Of a DNA stretch of 64,000 nucleotides, positions 30,720 through 40,401 are shown in pieces (the stretch's first letter is position 1; each line of letters starts with the position of its first letter). The notes beneath the pieces were generated by a model. That model had not been told where the DNA came from and searched no databases. It saw nothing but the letters and a program-made list of their open reading frames with translations. The DNA comes from Chitinophaga pinensis (GTDB lineage Bacteria > Bacteroidota > Bacteroidia > Chitinophagales > Chitinophagaceae). The stretch lies in the NCBI GenBank assembly GCA_945872815.1, contig CAMCAY010000003.1, positions 1 through 64,000 of the forward strand. The letters are read 5' to 3'. Made by a program: the position numbers and the translations under genes.

Positions 30720-31817
30720 ATGCAAACAAAAACGATTGAGCCATTTTTGGAAATCTTGGAATCTCCTAAGTATCTTGCCTGTATTTCATTGATTATGCCT
30801 TTTGAACCTAAAATAGGTTTAAAGAAAGAGCTTGATTATAAATTAAAAACTGCAGTTGCCAGAATTGAAAGAGAATTATTCAAATTATATCCTCCGGAGA
30901 AATCTTCTCCACTTTTAAAAAAACTTGAAAATGTTCTTAATGAATTAAACTATTATACGCATAAAAAAAGTATCGCCATATTTATTTCTCCGATACTTGA
31001 AAAGGTATATTATCTTGATATGCCAGTTGAAGAAAGAATAATCATTGATGAATCGTTTGAAATCAGAGATTTGATATACAGCAAGAAACAAATTCATAAA
31101 TATCTTTTGGCAGTACTGAGTAGTAAATGGACTAAAATATATGTAGGCAACACATCCAGCTTTGTGAAAGTAACTTCGAATGTTCCTGAAAATATCGAAG
31201 CGTTTAAAAAAGACATCAACGAAAAGGTTGCCAATTTTAGTGACGAAAAAAAATTGAAAGAGTTATTATTGAATAAATTTCTCTTACATACAGACAACGG
31301 CCTTACCTTACTTTTAAGGGCATATAAACTGCCTCTATTTGTTATGGGTACTGCCAAAACAATAGGTCATTTTAAATCAATCACACATAATAGTAAACAT
31401 GTGATTGATTACATTCATGGAAATTTTGAAGAAAAGACTGAGGTAGAATTACATGAAATAATGGAGCCCTTTGTAGCCGATTGGAAAAAAGTGATGCAAG
31501 TGAATGTTTTGAAGCAATTGGATGACGCAATGAGCAGTAAGCGCCTTGTCTTTGGAATTAACAATGTTTGGAAATCAGCTACACAAAAAAGAGGAAAATT
31601 ACTGGTTGTTGAAAAAAACTACATTTATCCTGCTGAGCAAAGTTCAACTCCTGAAGTGATTTATAAAAAGGACTTTAGTGTGAAGAATGCCTTTTATATC
31701 AAAGATGCGGTAGATGATATCATTGAAAAAGTTTTAACAAGCGGAGGTGATATAGAATTTGTAGATGAGGGCATTTTGAAGGATTTTCAAAAAATAGCAC
31801 TGATAGAATATTTTTAG
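30720..31817 (+). CDS. baeRF family 3-like protein (bacterial archaeo-eukaryotic release factor-related)
   Basis: Overall layout and motifs (KKSIAIFISP, KYLLAVLSSKWTKIYVG, PLFVMGTAKTIGHFKSITHN) resemble baeRF3-like proteins. Confidence 0.6.
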   Translation: MQTKTIEPFLEILESPKYLACISLIMPFEPKIGLKKELDYKLKTAVARIERELFKLYPPEKSSPLLKKLENVLNELNYYTHKKSIAIFISPILEKVYYLDMPVEERIIIDESFEIRDLIYSKKQIHKYLLAVLSSKWTKIYVGNTSSFVKVTSNVPENIEAFKKDINEKVANFSDEKKLKELLLNKFLLHTDNGLTLLLRAYKLPLFVMGTAKTIGHFKSITHNSKHVIDYIHGNFEEKTEVELHEIMEPFVADWKKVMQVNVLKQLDDAMSSKRLVFGINNVWKSATQKRGKLLVVEKNYIYPAEQSSTPEVIYKKDFSVKNAFYIKDAVDDIIEKVLTSGGDIEFVDEGILKDFQKIALIEYF

Positions 31818-31834
31818 TAAAGTAGCCTTCATAT

Positions 31835-32704
31835 CTATACAATCAGCTTGATGCCATTTTCTTTTATTTCAATCATTCTTTGTTTATATAAACTTCCAAT
31901 TGTCATTTTAAAAGTTTTTTTACTCATTTGGAATGTTTCATAAATTTCATCAGGTTGACTTTTGTCATTAAATTCTAGGAAGCCACTGTTTTCTTTTAGA
32001 AGTCGAATTATTTTTTGAGTTTCATCTTCAACTCTTTTGTATCCTGACTTCCCTAATGATACATCTATATTGTTGCTGCTCGGGTATATTTTTTTAATAA
32101 ATCCTGTCATTACATCGCCGGAGCTTATATTTCTGTAAATCTCATTAAAGTGAAGTACGCCTGTATGCAGGTGATTGATAATGACGATATATCCAATATC
32201 AGTTCTGCGATATACAGTTAGGTTTACTTCTTCCAATTCTTTTATGGTTAAATGTTCATTGCTTAGATAAGAATCTATTTTTTCAGTAGCTGCAATACGG
32301 CCTGTTTGCTCATCAAGCACAATCTTAACCAAGTAAGATCCATTTGGAATCATTTTTTGAATTTGTTGTGATTTTGGCACAAAAATATCTTTCATTAATC
32401 CCCAGTCAAGAAAGGCGCCTTGTGGCGTAACGCTGACTGTATTTAGTTTAACAATTTCTCCTAGGGTTCCTTTAGGTTCTTGGGTGGTAGCAATTAAACG
32501 ATCCTCTCCATCATGATAAACAAAAACCGTAACATCATCTCCTTCTTTTAAATCTGTTGAGATAAAACGTTTTGGAAGCAGAATGCCATCCTTACCATCA
32601 TCAAGGTAAACACCAAAATCAACTGTTCTTAGCACTTTTAATACATTGTATTCACCAACTTTTACCATGGTTATGCTTTTGTTTGCAAGATACATGATAA
32701 CCAA
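31835..32704 (-). CDS. CvfB-type S1 RNA-binding protein
   Basis: Tandem S1-like segments (VDFGVYLDDGKDGILLPKRF; GAFLDWGLMKDIFVPKSQQ) and C-terminal winged helix. Confidence 0.88.
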   Translation of the reverse strand: MVIMYLANKSITMVKVGEYNVLKVLRTVDFGVYLDDGKDGILLPKRFISTDLKEGDDVTVFVYHDGEDRLIATTQEPKGTLGEIVKLNTVSVTPQGAFLDWGLMKDIFVPKSQQIQKMIPNGSYLVKIVLDEQTGRIAATEKIDSYLSNEHLTIKELEEVNLTVYRRTDIGYIVIINHLHTGVLHFNEIYRNISSGDVMTGFIKKIYPSSNNIDVSLGKSGYKRVEDETQKIIRLLKENSGFLEFNDKSQPDEIYETFQMSKKTFKMTIGSLYKQRMIEIKENGIKLIV

Positions 32705-32746
32705 TCAAACTAAAAATGTACTATCTTCACTAAAATAAATTATCCT

Positions 32747-33955
32747 TTGAAATTCACTGATTTTGGATTTGATAGTAGGCTTTTAGAAGGCATTGATGCA
32801 GCGGGCTACGATGCGGCTACTCCGGTACAGGAGCAAGTAATTCCTCATATTTTAAATGGTAAAGATATTATTGCATCTGCACAAACAGGCACAGGAAAAA
32901 CTGCAGCTTTTTTACTGCCATTGATCAATAATATTCTTCAAAATGAGAATAATAACGGCTCCATAAATGCCCTTGTGATTGTTCCAACTAGAGAACTTGC
33001 CATTCAAATTTCTCAGCATTTAGAAGGATTTTCTTATTTTACCGGTATCAGTTCAATTGCTGTATATGGCGGAGGAGATGGAAATGCTTTTGTACAGGAA
33101 AAGAAAGCTTTGAGTGAAGGAGCTGATATTGTGGTATGCACGCCCGGAAAAATGTTATCACATATCAAAATGGGGTATGTTAAATTACAGGCACTAAAAT
33201 ACCTTGTGCTCGACGAGGCAGATAGAATGCTGGATATGGGTTTTAACGATGATATCATGTTCATCATCAAACACCTCCCCCCAAAAAGACAAAATCTTCT
33301 TTTCTCTGCAACTATGCCAATGAAAATAAGAGAACTTGCTAGAAAAATATTGAATCAACCAATCGAAATAAATATAGCGATTAGTAAACCTCCTGAAAAA
33401 ATAATTCAAAAAGTTTTTTTTGTTTATGAAACGCAGAAAATTCAACTTATAAGACTGCTTCTTCAAGAAAATAATTATACCAATGTGCTGATTTTTTGCA
33501 GTAGTAAGATAAGTGTTAAACAACTCACTCGTGAATTGCAAAGAGTGAAAATAAATGCAGATGAGATTCATAGTGATTTGGAGCAAGATAAAAGAGAAGA
33601 AGTGTTAAGTATGTTCAGAAGTGGCAGATTGGGGGTATTGGTTGCTACAGATATTTTAAGTAGAGGAATAGATATAGACAATATTGATCTGGTTATTAAT
33701 TTTGATGTCCCTCATGACGGCGAAGATTACGTTCATAGAATTGGAAGAACAGCTCGAGCAAAAGCTGATGGCACGGCTTATACTTTGATTAGCCCTAAGG
33801 AACAAAGTAAATTCAACGCAATAGAAAGGCTTATAGGAAATGAAGTGCCAAGAGGTTTGGTTCCCCAGGAATTGGGGCCTACACCGGAGTATAACCCTGC
33901 AATTAATTCAAAAAAAACTCCAAAAAAAAGACACGTCAAGAAAAATCATAGGTAA
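32747..33955 (+). CDS. DEAD/DEAH-box RNA helicase
   Basis: AQTGTGKTAAFLLP, PTRELA, VLDEADRMLDMGF, SATMP, HRIGRTARA; TTG start. Confidence 0.95.
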   Translation: MKFTDFGFDSRLLEGIDAAGYDAATPVQEQVIPHILNGKDIIASAQTGTGKTAAFLLPLINNILQNENNNGSINALVIVPTRELAIQISQHLEGFSYFTGISSIAVYGGGDGNAFVQEKKALSEGADIVVCTPGKMLSHIKMGYVKLQALKYLVLDEADRMLDMGFNDDIMFIIKHLPPKRQNLLFSATMPMKIRELARKILNQPIEINIAISKPPEKIIQKVFFVYETQKIQLIRLLLQENNYTNVLIFCSSKISVKQLTRELQRVKINADEIHSDLEQDKREEVLSMFRSGRLGVLVATDILSRGIDIDNIDLVINFDVPHDGEDYVHRIGRTARAKADGTAYTLISPKEQSKFNAIERLIGNEVPRGLVPQELGPTPEYNPAINSKKTPKKRHVKKNHR

Positions 33956-34024
33956 GATTGCTAAAAATATTTTTTTTCCTTAAATATCTTTGCAAAAATC
34001 GGAATTATTTCAGCATCTAATAAT

Positions 34025-36118
34025 ATACTATCTAGCCCCATTGAATATTTAACAGGGGTAAGCGCAATAAGAGGTGATTTGTTGCGAAAGGAAATAAATG
34101 TATTCACCTTCAAAGACTTGCTGGAATATTACCCATTAAGGCATATCGATAAAACAAAAATCGACCCAATTTCTTCACTTCATGCTGATACAGACTTTAC
34201 GCAAGTTGCGGGTAAATTGATTGATATGCAACTAATTGGAGAAAAAAGAAGCAGGCGATTAATTGTGCATTTACAGGATAATACGGGAATAGTTGAATTG
34301 GTTTGGTTTCAGGGAATTAGTTGGATGGAAAAAATATTGGTTGTAGGTCATCACTATTTAGCTTATGGAAAACCAAGTTTCTTTATGGGGAAGCCTCAAA
34401 TGGCTCATCCGGATATAGAAAATCACCACTCACAAAATGCTACGGGTAAATCATATCTTGAACCTATATATCCATCAACAGAAAAATTAAAATCTAAAGG
34501 GTTAAATGGCAAGGCCTTTGGCAAATTAACACAGGAGCTTTTAAAAAAAATCACAGAAAAAGAGCTGCCTGAAAATCTGCCTGAATATATAATTGAGAAA
34601 TACAAGCTAATCAACCGATATGATGCAATTAGGCAAATACATTTTCCCGCCTCATTGCAATATTATCAAATGGCTGTGAGAAGATTGAAATTTGAAGAGC
34701 TCTTTATGGCTCAATTGAGTATTCAATTGATAAAACTAAATAGACAACATTCAAGTAAAGGTTTTGTGTTTGAAAAAGTCGGTACAGTATTTAATGATTT
34801 CTATAGTAAATACCTTCCTTTTGAATTGACAAATGCGCAAAAAAATGTTCTGAAAGAAATAAGAAAAGATGTGGGAAGTGGTAAACAAATGAACAGACTT
34901 TTGCAGGGAGATGTGGGAAGCGGAAAAACAATGGTAGCGCTATTGAGCATGTTATTAGCAACAGATAACGGTTTTCAAAGCGTATTGATGGCACCAACAG
35001 AAATACTTGCTCAGCAACATTTTCAAACAATTGCTTCTTTAACAAAAGAATTGTCTATTCGGGTAGAAATTTTAACAGGGTCTACCAAATCAAAACAAAG
35101 AAAAGTAGTTTTGAAAGGCTGTGAGGAGGGAGATGTTTCTATATTAATTGGAACTCATGCAGTTATAGAAGAAAATGTAGTATTTAAAAATTTGGGGTTT
35201 GCAGTGGTAGATGAACAACATAAATTTGGTGTTGCCCAAAGAGCAAAAATTTGGAAGAAAAGCGTATTTCCTCCTCATATTTTAGTAATGACAGCTACCC
35301 CCATTCCTCGAACGCTTGCATTAACGTTATACGGGGATTTGGACTATAGTGTTATAGATGAATTACCACCCGGCAGAAAACCCATTACTACTTTTCATAG
35401 AAATGAAAGTGCAAGACCCAAGGTGATGGATTTTATCAAAGAAGAATTGTCATTGGGCAGACAGGCCTATGTAATCTATCCATTGATAGAGGAAAGCAGC
35501 AAGTTGGATTATGAAAACTTAATGAAAGGGTATGAAGAAGTGAAATCTTTTTTCCCTGAACCAAAATTTTGGATAAGCATGGTTCATGGAAAGCAGCCTG
35601 CAGATCAAAAAGAAACCAACATGCAAAGATTTATAAAGCATGACACCCAGATTCTTGTTGGAACTACCGTAATTGAAGTAGGGGTAAATGTTCCCAATGC
35701 ATCTGTTATGGTCATTGAAAGTGCAGAAAAATTCGGTCTTTCCCAGTTACATCAACTAAGGGGAAGGGTGGGTAGAGGTGCCGATAAAAGCTATTGTATC
35801 TTACTCACAGGACAAAAGTTATCTAAGGAAGCAAAAGAAAGAATGAATATAATGGTTGAAACAAATGATGGATTTAAAATAGCTGAAAAAGACCTTGAAA
35901 TCAGGGGTCCAGGAGAAATGGAAGGCACAAGGCAAAGCGGAGCATTGCTTTTCAAATTGGCTAATATCGTTGAAGATAAAAATATTCTAGAAGCTGCAAG
36001 GGGCAGTGTTCTTGAAATTTTGCAAAATGATGTAGAATTATCATCTGAAAAAAATCTCCCATTAAAATTGTATTTGCAATCGCAGAAAGTTAAAACTCGA
36101 TGGGGTAAAATCGCCTAA
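34025..36118 (+). CDS. recG: ATP-dependent DNA helicase RecG (N-terminus extended upstream of the ORF-track start 34079)
   Basis: QGDVGSGKTMVALLSML, VVDEQHKFGVAQR, MTATPIPRTLALTLYGDLD, QLRGRVGRG; upstream codons read ILSSPIEYLTGVSAIRGDL, the expected RecG N-terminus. Confidence 0.9.
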   Translation: MLSSPIEYLTGVSAIRGDLLRKEINVFTFKDLLEYYPLRHIDKTKIDPISSLHADTDFTQVAGKLIDMQLIGEKRSRRLIVHLQDNTGIVELVWFQGISWMEKILVVGHHYLAYGKPSFFMGKPQMAHPDIENHHSQNATGKSYLEPIYPSTEKLKSKGLNGKAFGKLTQELLKKITEKELPENLPEYIIEKYKLINRYDAIRQIHFPASLQYYQMAVRRLKFEELFMAQLSIQLIKLNRQHSSKGFVFEKVGTVFNDFYSKYLPFELTNAQKNVLKEIRKDVGSGKQMNRLLQGDVGSGKTMVALLSMLLATDNGFQSVLMAPTEILAQQHFQTIASLTKELSIRVEILTGSTKSKQRKVVLKGCEEGDVSILIGTHAVIEENVVFKNLGFAVVDEQHKFGVAQRAKIWKKSVFPPHILVMTATPIPRTLALTLYGDLDYSVIDELPPGRKPITTFHRNESARPKVMDFIKEELSLGRQAYVIYPLIEESSKLDYENLMKGYEEVKSFFPEPKFWISMVHGKQPADQKETNMQRFIKHDTQILVGTTVIEVGVNVPNASVMVIESAEKFGLSQLHQLRGRVGRGADKSYCILLTGQKLSKEAKERMNIMVETNDGFKIAEKDLEIRGPGEMEGTRQSGALLFKLANIVEDKNILEAARGSVLEILQNDVELSSEKNLPLKLYLQSQKVKTRWGKIA

Positions 36119-36140
36119 TTTTGTAAACATGATTCAATCA

Positions 36141-37547
36141 ATGTCATTGTCAATATCGAATTATTTTGAAAATATTCTTGACGAGCTTAAAAATATTTTG
36201 GGAAAAGAATTCGTTTTTGTTGATGAAGAGAACAGAAACAAATATGCTCATGATGAGACGGAAAATCTTCATTTTTTACCAGATATAGTGATAAAACCAA
36301 TTTCATCGTTGGAGATTAGTGCTGTAATGAAATTATGCAATCATTACAAGATACCGGTTACGCCAAGGGGAGCTGGTACTGGGCTATCTGGAGGTGCATT
36401 ACCCTTGAAAGGAGGAGTATTGATCTCATTTGAGAGGATGAATAAAATAATAGAAATTGATGAAAGAAATCTTCAGGTAACTACCGAACCAGGAGTAATT
36501 ACAGAAGTTCTTCAAAATGCTGTGAAAGAAAAAGGATTATTCTATCCGCCAGATCCCAGTAGCAAAGGGAGTTGTTTTATTGGAGGCAATATTGCTGAAA
36601 ACAGTGGAGGTCCAAAAGCAGTGAAATATGGTGTTGTGAAAGATTATGTGCTGAATTTAGAAGTTGTTTTGCCTTCAGGAGAAATAATCTGGACGGGAGC
36701 CAATGTTTTGAAAAATGCAACAGGATATAATCTTACGCAACTGATGGTAGGTAGCGAAGGCACACTCGGCCTTGTGACAAAAATTGTATTGAAGTTAATT
36801 CCCCATCCCAAACATGATTTGTTGATGCTTGTTCCTTTTAATGATTTGGAAAAAGCAGGAGAGGCTGTTAGTGCTATTTTTAGAGCAGGTTTTGTACCCA
36901 GCGCTTTAGAACTTATAGAAATTGACGCATTGAAAATTGTAAGTCGATATCTTGATAATACAATGATTCCGGTTACAGAAGAAATGGCCGCTCATTTAAT
37001 CATAGAAGTTGATGGGAATCACTCTGAAACATTATTCAATGAAATGGAGGCCATTGCAAATCTCCTTACTGAATATGATTGTGGTGAAGTTTTTTTTGCA
37101 GACGATGCTTTTCAAAAAGAAGCATTATGGAAGTTGAGAAGAAGAGCCGCTGAAGCCGTTAAAATAGATGGATACACCATTGAGGAAGATACCGTTGTTC
37201 CAAGAGCAGAACTCCCCAAATTGATCAGAGGGGTTAAGGAATTAGGAAAAAAGTACAATTTCAATGCAGTTTGTTATGGTCATGCAGGCGATGGCAATTT
37301 GCATATCAGAATAAAAAAACCCGGTAGTGTTTACAGTCTTAACAATGAAGAAGTAATTCCTGCTTTGAAGGCACTTTTTGTTTTAGTAAAATCGCTCGGA
37401 GGAACTATCAGCGCCGAACACGGAATTGGTGTTATACAAAAAGAGTTTATGGATATAGTATATACGCCTGTTGAGCTTGAATTGATGCGTGGAATCAAAA
37501 AGATTTTCGATCCTAACAATATTTTAAATCCTGGAAAAATATTTTAA
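36141..37547 (+). CDS. FAD-binding oxidase, GlcD/D-lactate dehydrogenase type
   Basis: VTPRGAGTGLSGGALPLKGG, GSEGTLGLVTKIVLKL, YGHAGDGNLHIRI, EHGIGVIQKEF. Confidence 0.92.
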   Translation: MSLSISNYFENILDELKNILGKEFVFVDEENRNKYAHDETENLHFLPDIVIKPISSLEISAVMKLCNHYKIPVTPRGAGTGLSGGALPLKGGVLISFERMNKIIEIDERNLQVTTEPGVITEVLQNAVKEKGLFYPPDPSSKGSCFIGGNIAENSGGPKAVKYGVVKDYVLNLEVVLPSGEIIWTGANVLKNATGYNLTQLMVGSEGTLGLVTKIVLKLIPHPKHDLLMLVPFNDLEKAGEAVSAIFRAGFVPSALELIEIDALKIVSRYLDNTMIPVTEEMAAHLIIEVDGNHSETLFNEMEAIANLLTEYDCGEVFFADDAFQKEALWKLRRRAAEAVKIDGYTIEEDTVVPRAELPKLIRGVKELGKKYNFNAVCYGHAGDGNLHIRIKKPGSVYSLNNEEVIPALKALFVLVKSLGGTISAEHGIGVIQKEFMDIVYTPVELELMRGIKKIFDPNNILNPGKIF

Positions 37548-37549
37548 TT

Positions 37550-38155
37550 ATGAAGTATTTTCTTTTATTGAGTTTCATCTTATTAATTTGTTTGAATTCA
37601 TTTTCACAAAATGAGGAGATTGGAGAATCATTCTTTAAAAAAGAAAATTGTTTTACCGGAGGTACCGGAAATTTTTCATTTGGAGATAATATAACTTCTG
37701 TAGGAGTTAGTCCTTATTTCGGCTATAGTTTTAATAAATTTTTTGACTTGGCTTTTTCATTTGGCATAAATTATATTTCACAGAGAAATGTATACAGCGA
37801 TGGAGATAAATTGCGTCAAACAGTGTATACTCCAGCAACATTTATCAGAGTTTTCCCGGCAAAATTTTTGTTTGGACAACTTCAGTATGAATACAATATG
37901 ATAAAGAATCATTATTTGCCTGGCCTAGGGTCTTATTATTCGTCTGAAAAACAATCTTACCAGTCAAAAAGTATTTTATTGGGAGCAGGCATTTCAAATG
38001 GAAAAGATTTTCCTGCTCAAAAATCTTACTATTATTTTTCCATACTTTGGGATGTAGGAAAAGATGTTCATTCCCCTTATAAAGACAACCTGAACAGAGC
38101 CATACCTATTATCAGAGCAGGTTATAATATTGCATTGTTTCAGGGCAAGAAATAA
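37550..38155 (+). CDS. Outer-membrane beta-barrel-like hypothetical protein
   Basis: Signal peptide and alternating aromatic beta-strand pattern ending in a strand. Confidence 0.6.
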   Translation: MKYFLLLSFILLICLNSFSQNEEIGESFFKKENCFTGGTGNFSFGDNITSVGVSPYFGYSFNKFFDLAFSFGINYISQRNVYSDGDKLRQTVYTPATFIRVFPAKFLFGQLQYEYNMIKNHYLPGLGSYYSSEKQSYQSKSILLGAGISNGKDFPAQKSYYYFSILWDVGKDVHSPYKDNLNRAIPIIRAGYNIALFQGKK

Positions 38156-38233
38156 TTTTATATAATTTTCCCGGCTTTTTACATTTTGTTTCTATTTCCG
38201 TGTTAATATTGTTGAAATATTATCCAAACTATT

Positions 38234-39736
38234 ATGTCCCCCATTTTGCTTTTTTCATTTGTAATAGGTTATTTTATTTTATTGCTTTGCGTTGCTTGGT
38301 ATACTTCTAGAGGGGCTGACAATGAGTCGTTTTTTATTGGTAATAAAAAAAGTAACTGGATGTTGGTTGCTTTTGGGATGATTGGAACATCTTTAAGCGG
38401 AGTGACTTTTGTAAGCGTACCTGGCGGAGTTGGCGGAAGTAATTTTTATTATTTTCAAATTGTATTGGGTTATTTGCTCGGCTATTTAGTAATAGCTTTT
38501 GTATTATTGCCTCTTTACTATAAGCTTCAATTAACGAGTATTTACACCTATCTTGAACAAAGATTCGGAATAAGTGCTCATAAAATCGGAGCTGCATTTT
38601 TTATTTTATCAAGAGTAGTGGGAGCTACAGCAAGACTTTATCTTGTTATCAATATTCTGCAGATTTTTATCCTTGATCAGTTGGGTGTTCCCTTTATAGT
38701 CACCTCATTTGTAATTTTATTGATGATTATGTTGTACACTTTTGAAGGAGGTGTAAAAACGATTATTTATACAGATACATTACAAACCACCGGCATGTTG
38801 TTGGGGTTAGTTGTTTGTATTGTTGCAATCATAAAAGGGCTTGGAACTGATTTCTCAGGGGCATTGACTATACTGAATGAAAAAGGATATACAAGAATTT
38901 TCAACACGGATGTAAAAACTGGTTCATTCTTTATGAAACATATTATTGGAGGAATGTTCATTGCTATTGCAATGACCGGACTTGATCAGGAAATGATGCA
39001 AAAGAACATAAGTGTCGAAAAACTAAAAGATTCACAAAAAAATATCCTTTCATTTTCTATTGTTTTAATGGTCGTTAATTTGATGTTTTTATTTTTAGGC
39101 GGCATTTTAAGTCTGTATGCTGCAAAGACAAATTTGAATGTAGCTCCCGATGACCTGTTTCCCACAATTGTATTGCAAGGGTCATTTCCTTCAGGTATTT
39201 CTATTTTATTTATAATTGCTTTGGTTTCGGCTTTGTTTCCAAGTGTAGATGGTGCAATTACTTCCCTTACTTCTTGTTTTTGTATAGATATCCTGGGAAT
39301 CAGAAAAACAAGCAACTCTGAAGCTCAAAATAAAAAAACAAGACTAAAAGTTCATTTTAGTTTTGCTGTATTGTTTTTTTTAATGATTTTATTATTTAAA
39401 GCTATCAATGATAAACTGATTATTGATTTTATTTTAAAGTTTGCAGGAGTGACTTATGGTCCTTTATTGGGATTGTTCTCATTTGGAATATTGACAAAAA
39501 GAAGGCTTAATGAAAATTTGATTTCGTTAGTTTGTATACTTTCTCCTCTAATTACATTGGGTATTGATATTTTGAGTAGCCCTGAGTGGTATGAAAAGAA
39601 ATTGCATATTCAATTGGGACTTACTGAAATATCAAAATCTCTTTTTGATGAATATGTCATAGGAAATGAGCTCATACTGATAAATGGCATTTTTACTTTT
39701 GTAGGATTGTTAATGATTTCAAAAAAATCTGTGTAA
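38234..39736 (+). CDS. Sodium:solute symporter family protein
   Basis: ~13 TM segments; FFIGNKKSNWMLVAFGMIGTSLSGVTFVSVPG, SSS family layout. Confidence 0.9.
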   Translation: MSPILLFSFVIGYFILLLCVAWYTSRGADNESFFIGNKKSNWMLVAFGMIGTSLSGVTFVSVPGGVGGSNFYYFQIVLGYLLGYLVIAFVLLPLYYKLQLTSIYTYLEQRFGISAHKIGAAFFILSRVVGATARLYLVINILQIFILDQLGVPFIVTSFVILLMIMLYTFEGGVKTIIYTDTLQTTGMLLGLVVCIVAIIKGLGTDFSGALTILNEKGYTRIFNTDVKTGSFFMKHIIGGMFIAIAMTGLDQEMMQKNISVEKLKDSQKNILSFSIVLMVVNLMFLFLGGILSLYAAKTNLNVAPDDLFPTIVLQGSFPSGISILFIIALVSALFPSVDGAITSLTSCFCIDILGIRKTSNSEAQNKKTRLKVHFSFAVLFFLMILLFKAINDKLIIDFILKFAGVTYGPLLGLFSFGILTKRRLNENLISLVCILSPLITLGIDILSSPEWYEKKLHIQLGLTEISKSLFDEYVIGNELILINGIFTFVGLLMISKKSV

Positions 39737-39742
39737 CATTTT

Positions 39743-40381
39743 ATGGATATTCTCAATCCTAATGCAGCATCCTATTCCCTGTTTCATTCTTCTGAAACAG
39801 ACCATTTACTGCAGTTGATTGAAACTGAAACCTTGCAAAATCATGCTCATTCTCACATGCTTAGTGGCAGTGTCCAGGGGAAGTTTCTGGAAATGATTTG
39901 CAGAATGATCCATCCTTTCAATGTACTTGAAATAGGTACTTTTACAGGGTATAGCGCCATTTGTTTGTCAAAAGGTCTACAGGAAGGTGGCAAGGTTCAC
40001 ACTATCGAAATCAGAGAAGCTGATGCCCTGAAAGCTGTCTCCTATTATGAACAGGCTGGTTTGGAAAATAAAATTTGCCAGCATATTGGTTGTGCAAAGG
40101 ATATTCTCACTAAACTTCAGGAAAAATGGGACCTTGTATTCATTGATGCAGACAAGGTTAGTTATATTGATTATTACGAGTTAACTTTGCCTAATATTAA
40201 AAGTGGTGGTTGGATGCTTGCAGACAATGTGTTGTTTCATGGGCAAGTTTTTGAAGAGCAAATCAAGGGTAAGAATGCCCTGGCGATGGAAGCTTTTAAT
40301 AAGCATGTATTGGCCGACAATCGGGTAGAACAAGTTTTGCTGACAATCAGAGATGGAATAACTTTAATCAGAAAATTATAG
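39743..40381 (+). CDS. Class I SAM-dependent O-methyltransferase
   Basis: VLEIGTFTGYSAICLSKGL, WDLVFIDADKVSYIDYYEL, GGWMLADNVLFHG. Confidence 0.93.
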   Translation: MDILNPNAASYSLFHSSETDHLLQLIETETLQNHAHSHMLSGSVQGKFLEMICRMIHPFNVLEIGTFTGYSAICLSKGLQEGGKVHTIEIREADALKAVSYYEQAGLENKICQHIGCAKDILTKLQEKWDLVFIDADKVSYIDYYELTLPNIKSGGWMLADNVLFHGQVFEEQIKGKNALAMEAFNKHVLADNRVEQVLLTIRDGITLIRKL

Positions 40382-40401
40382 TTTGTCTCAAAAAATAAGT
40401 C

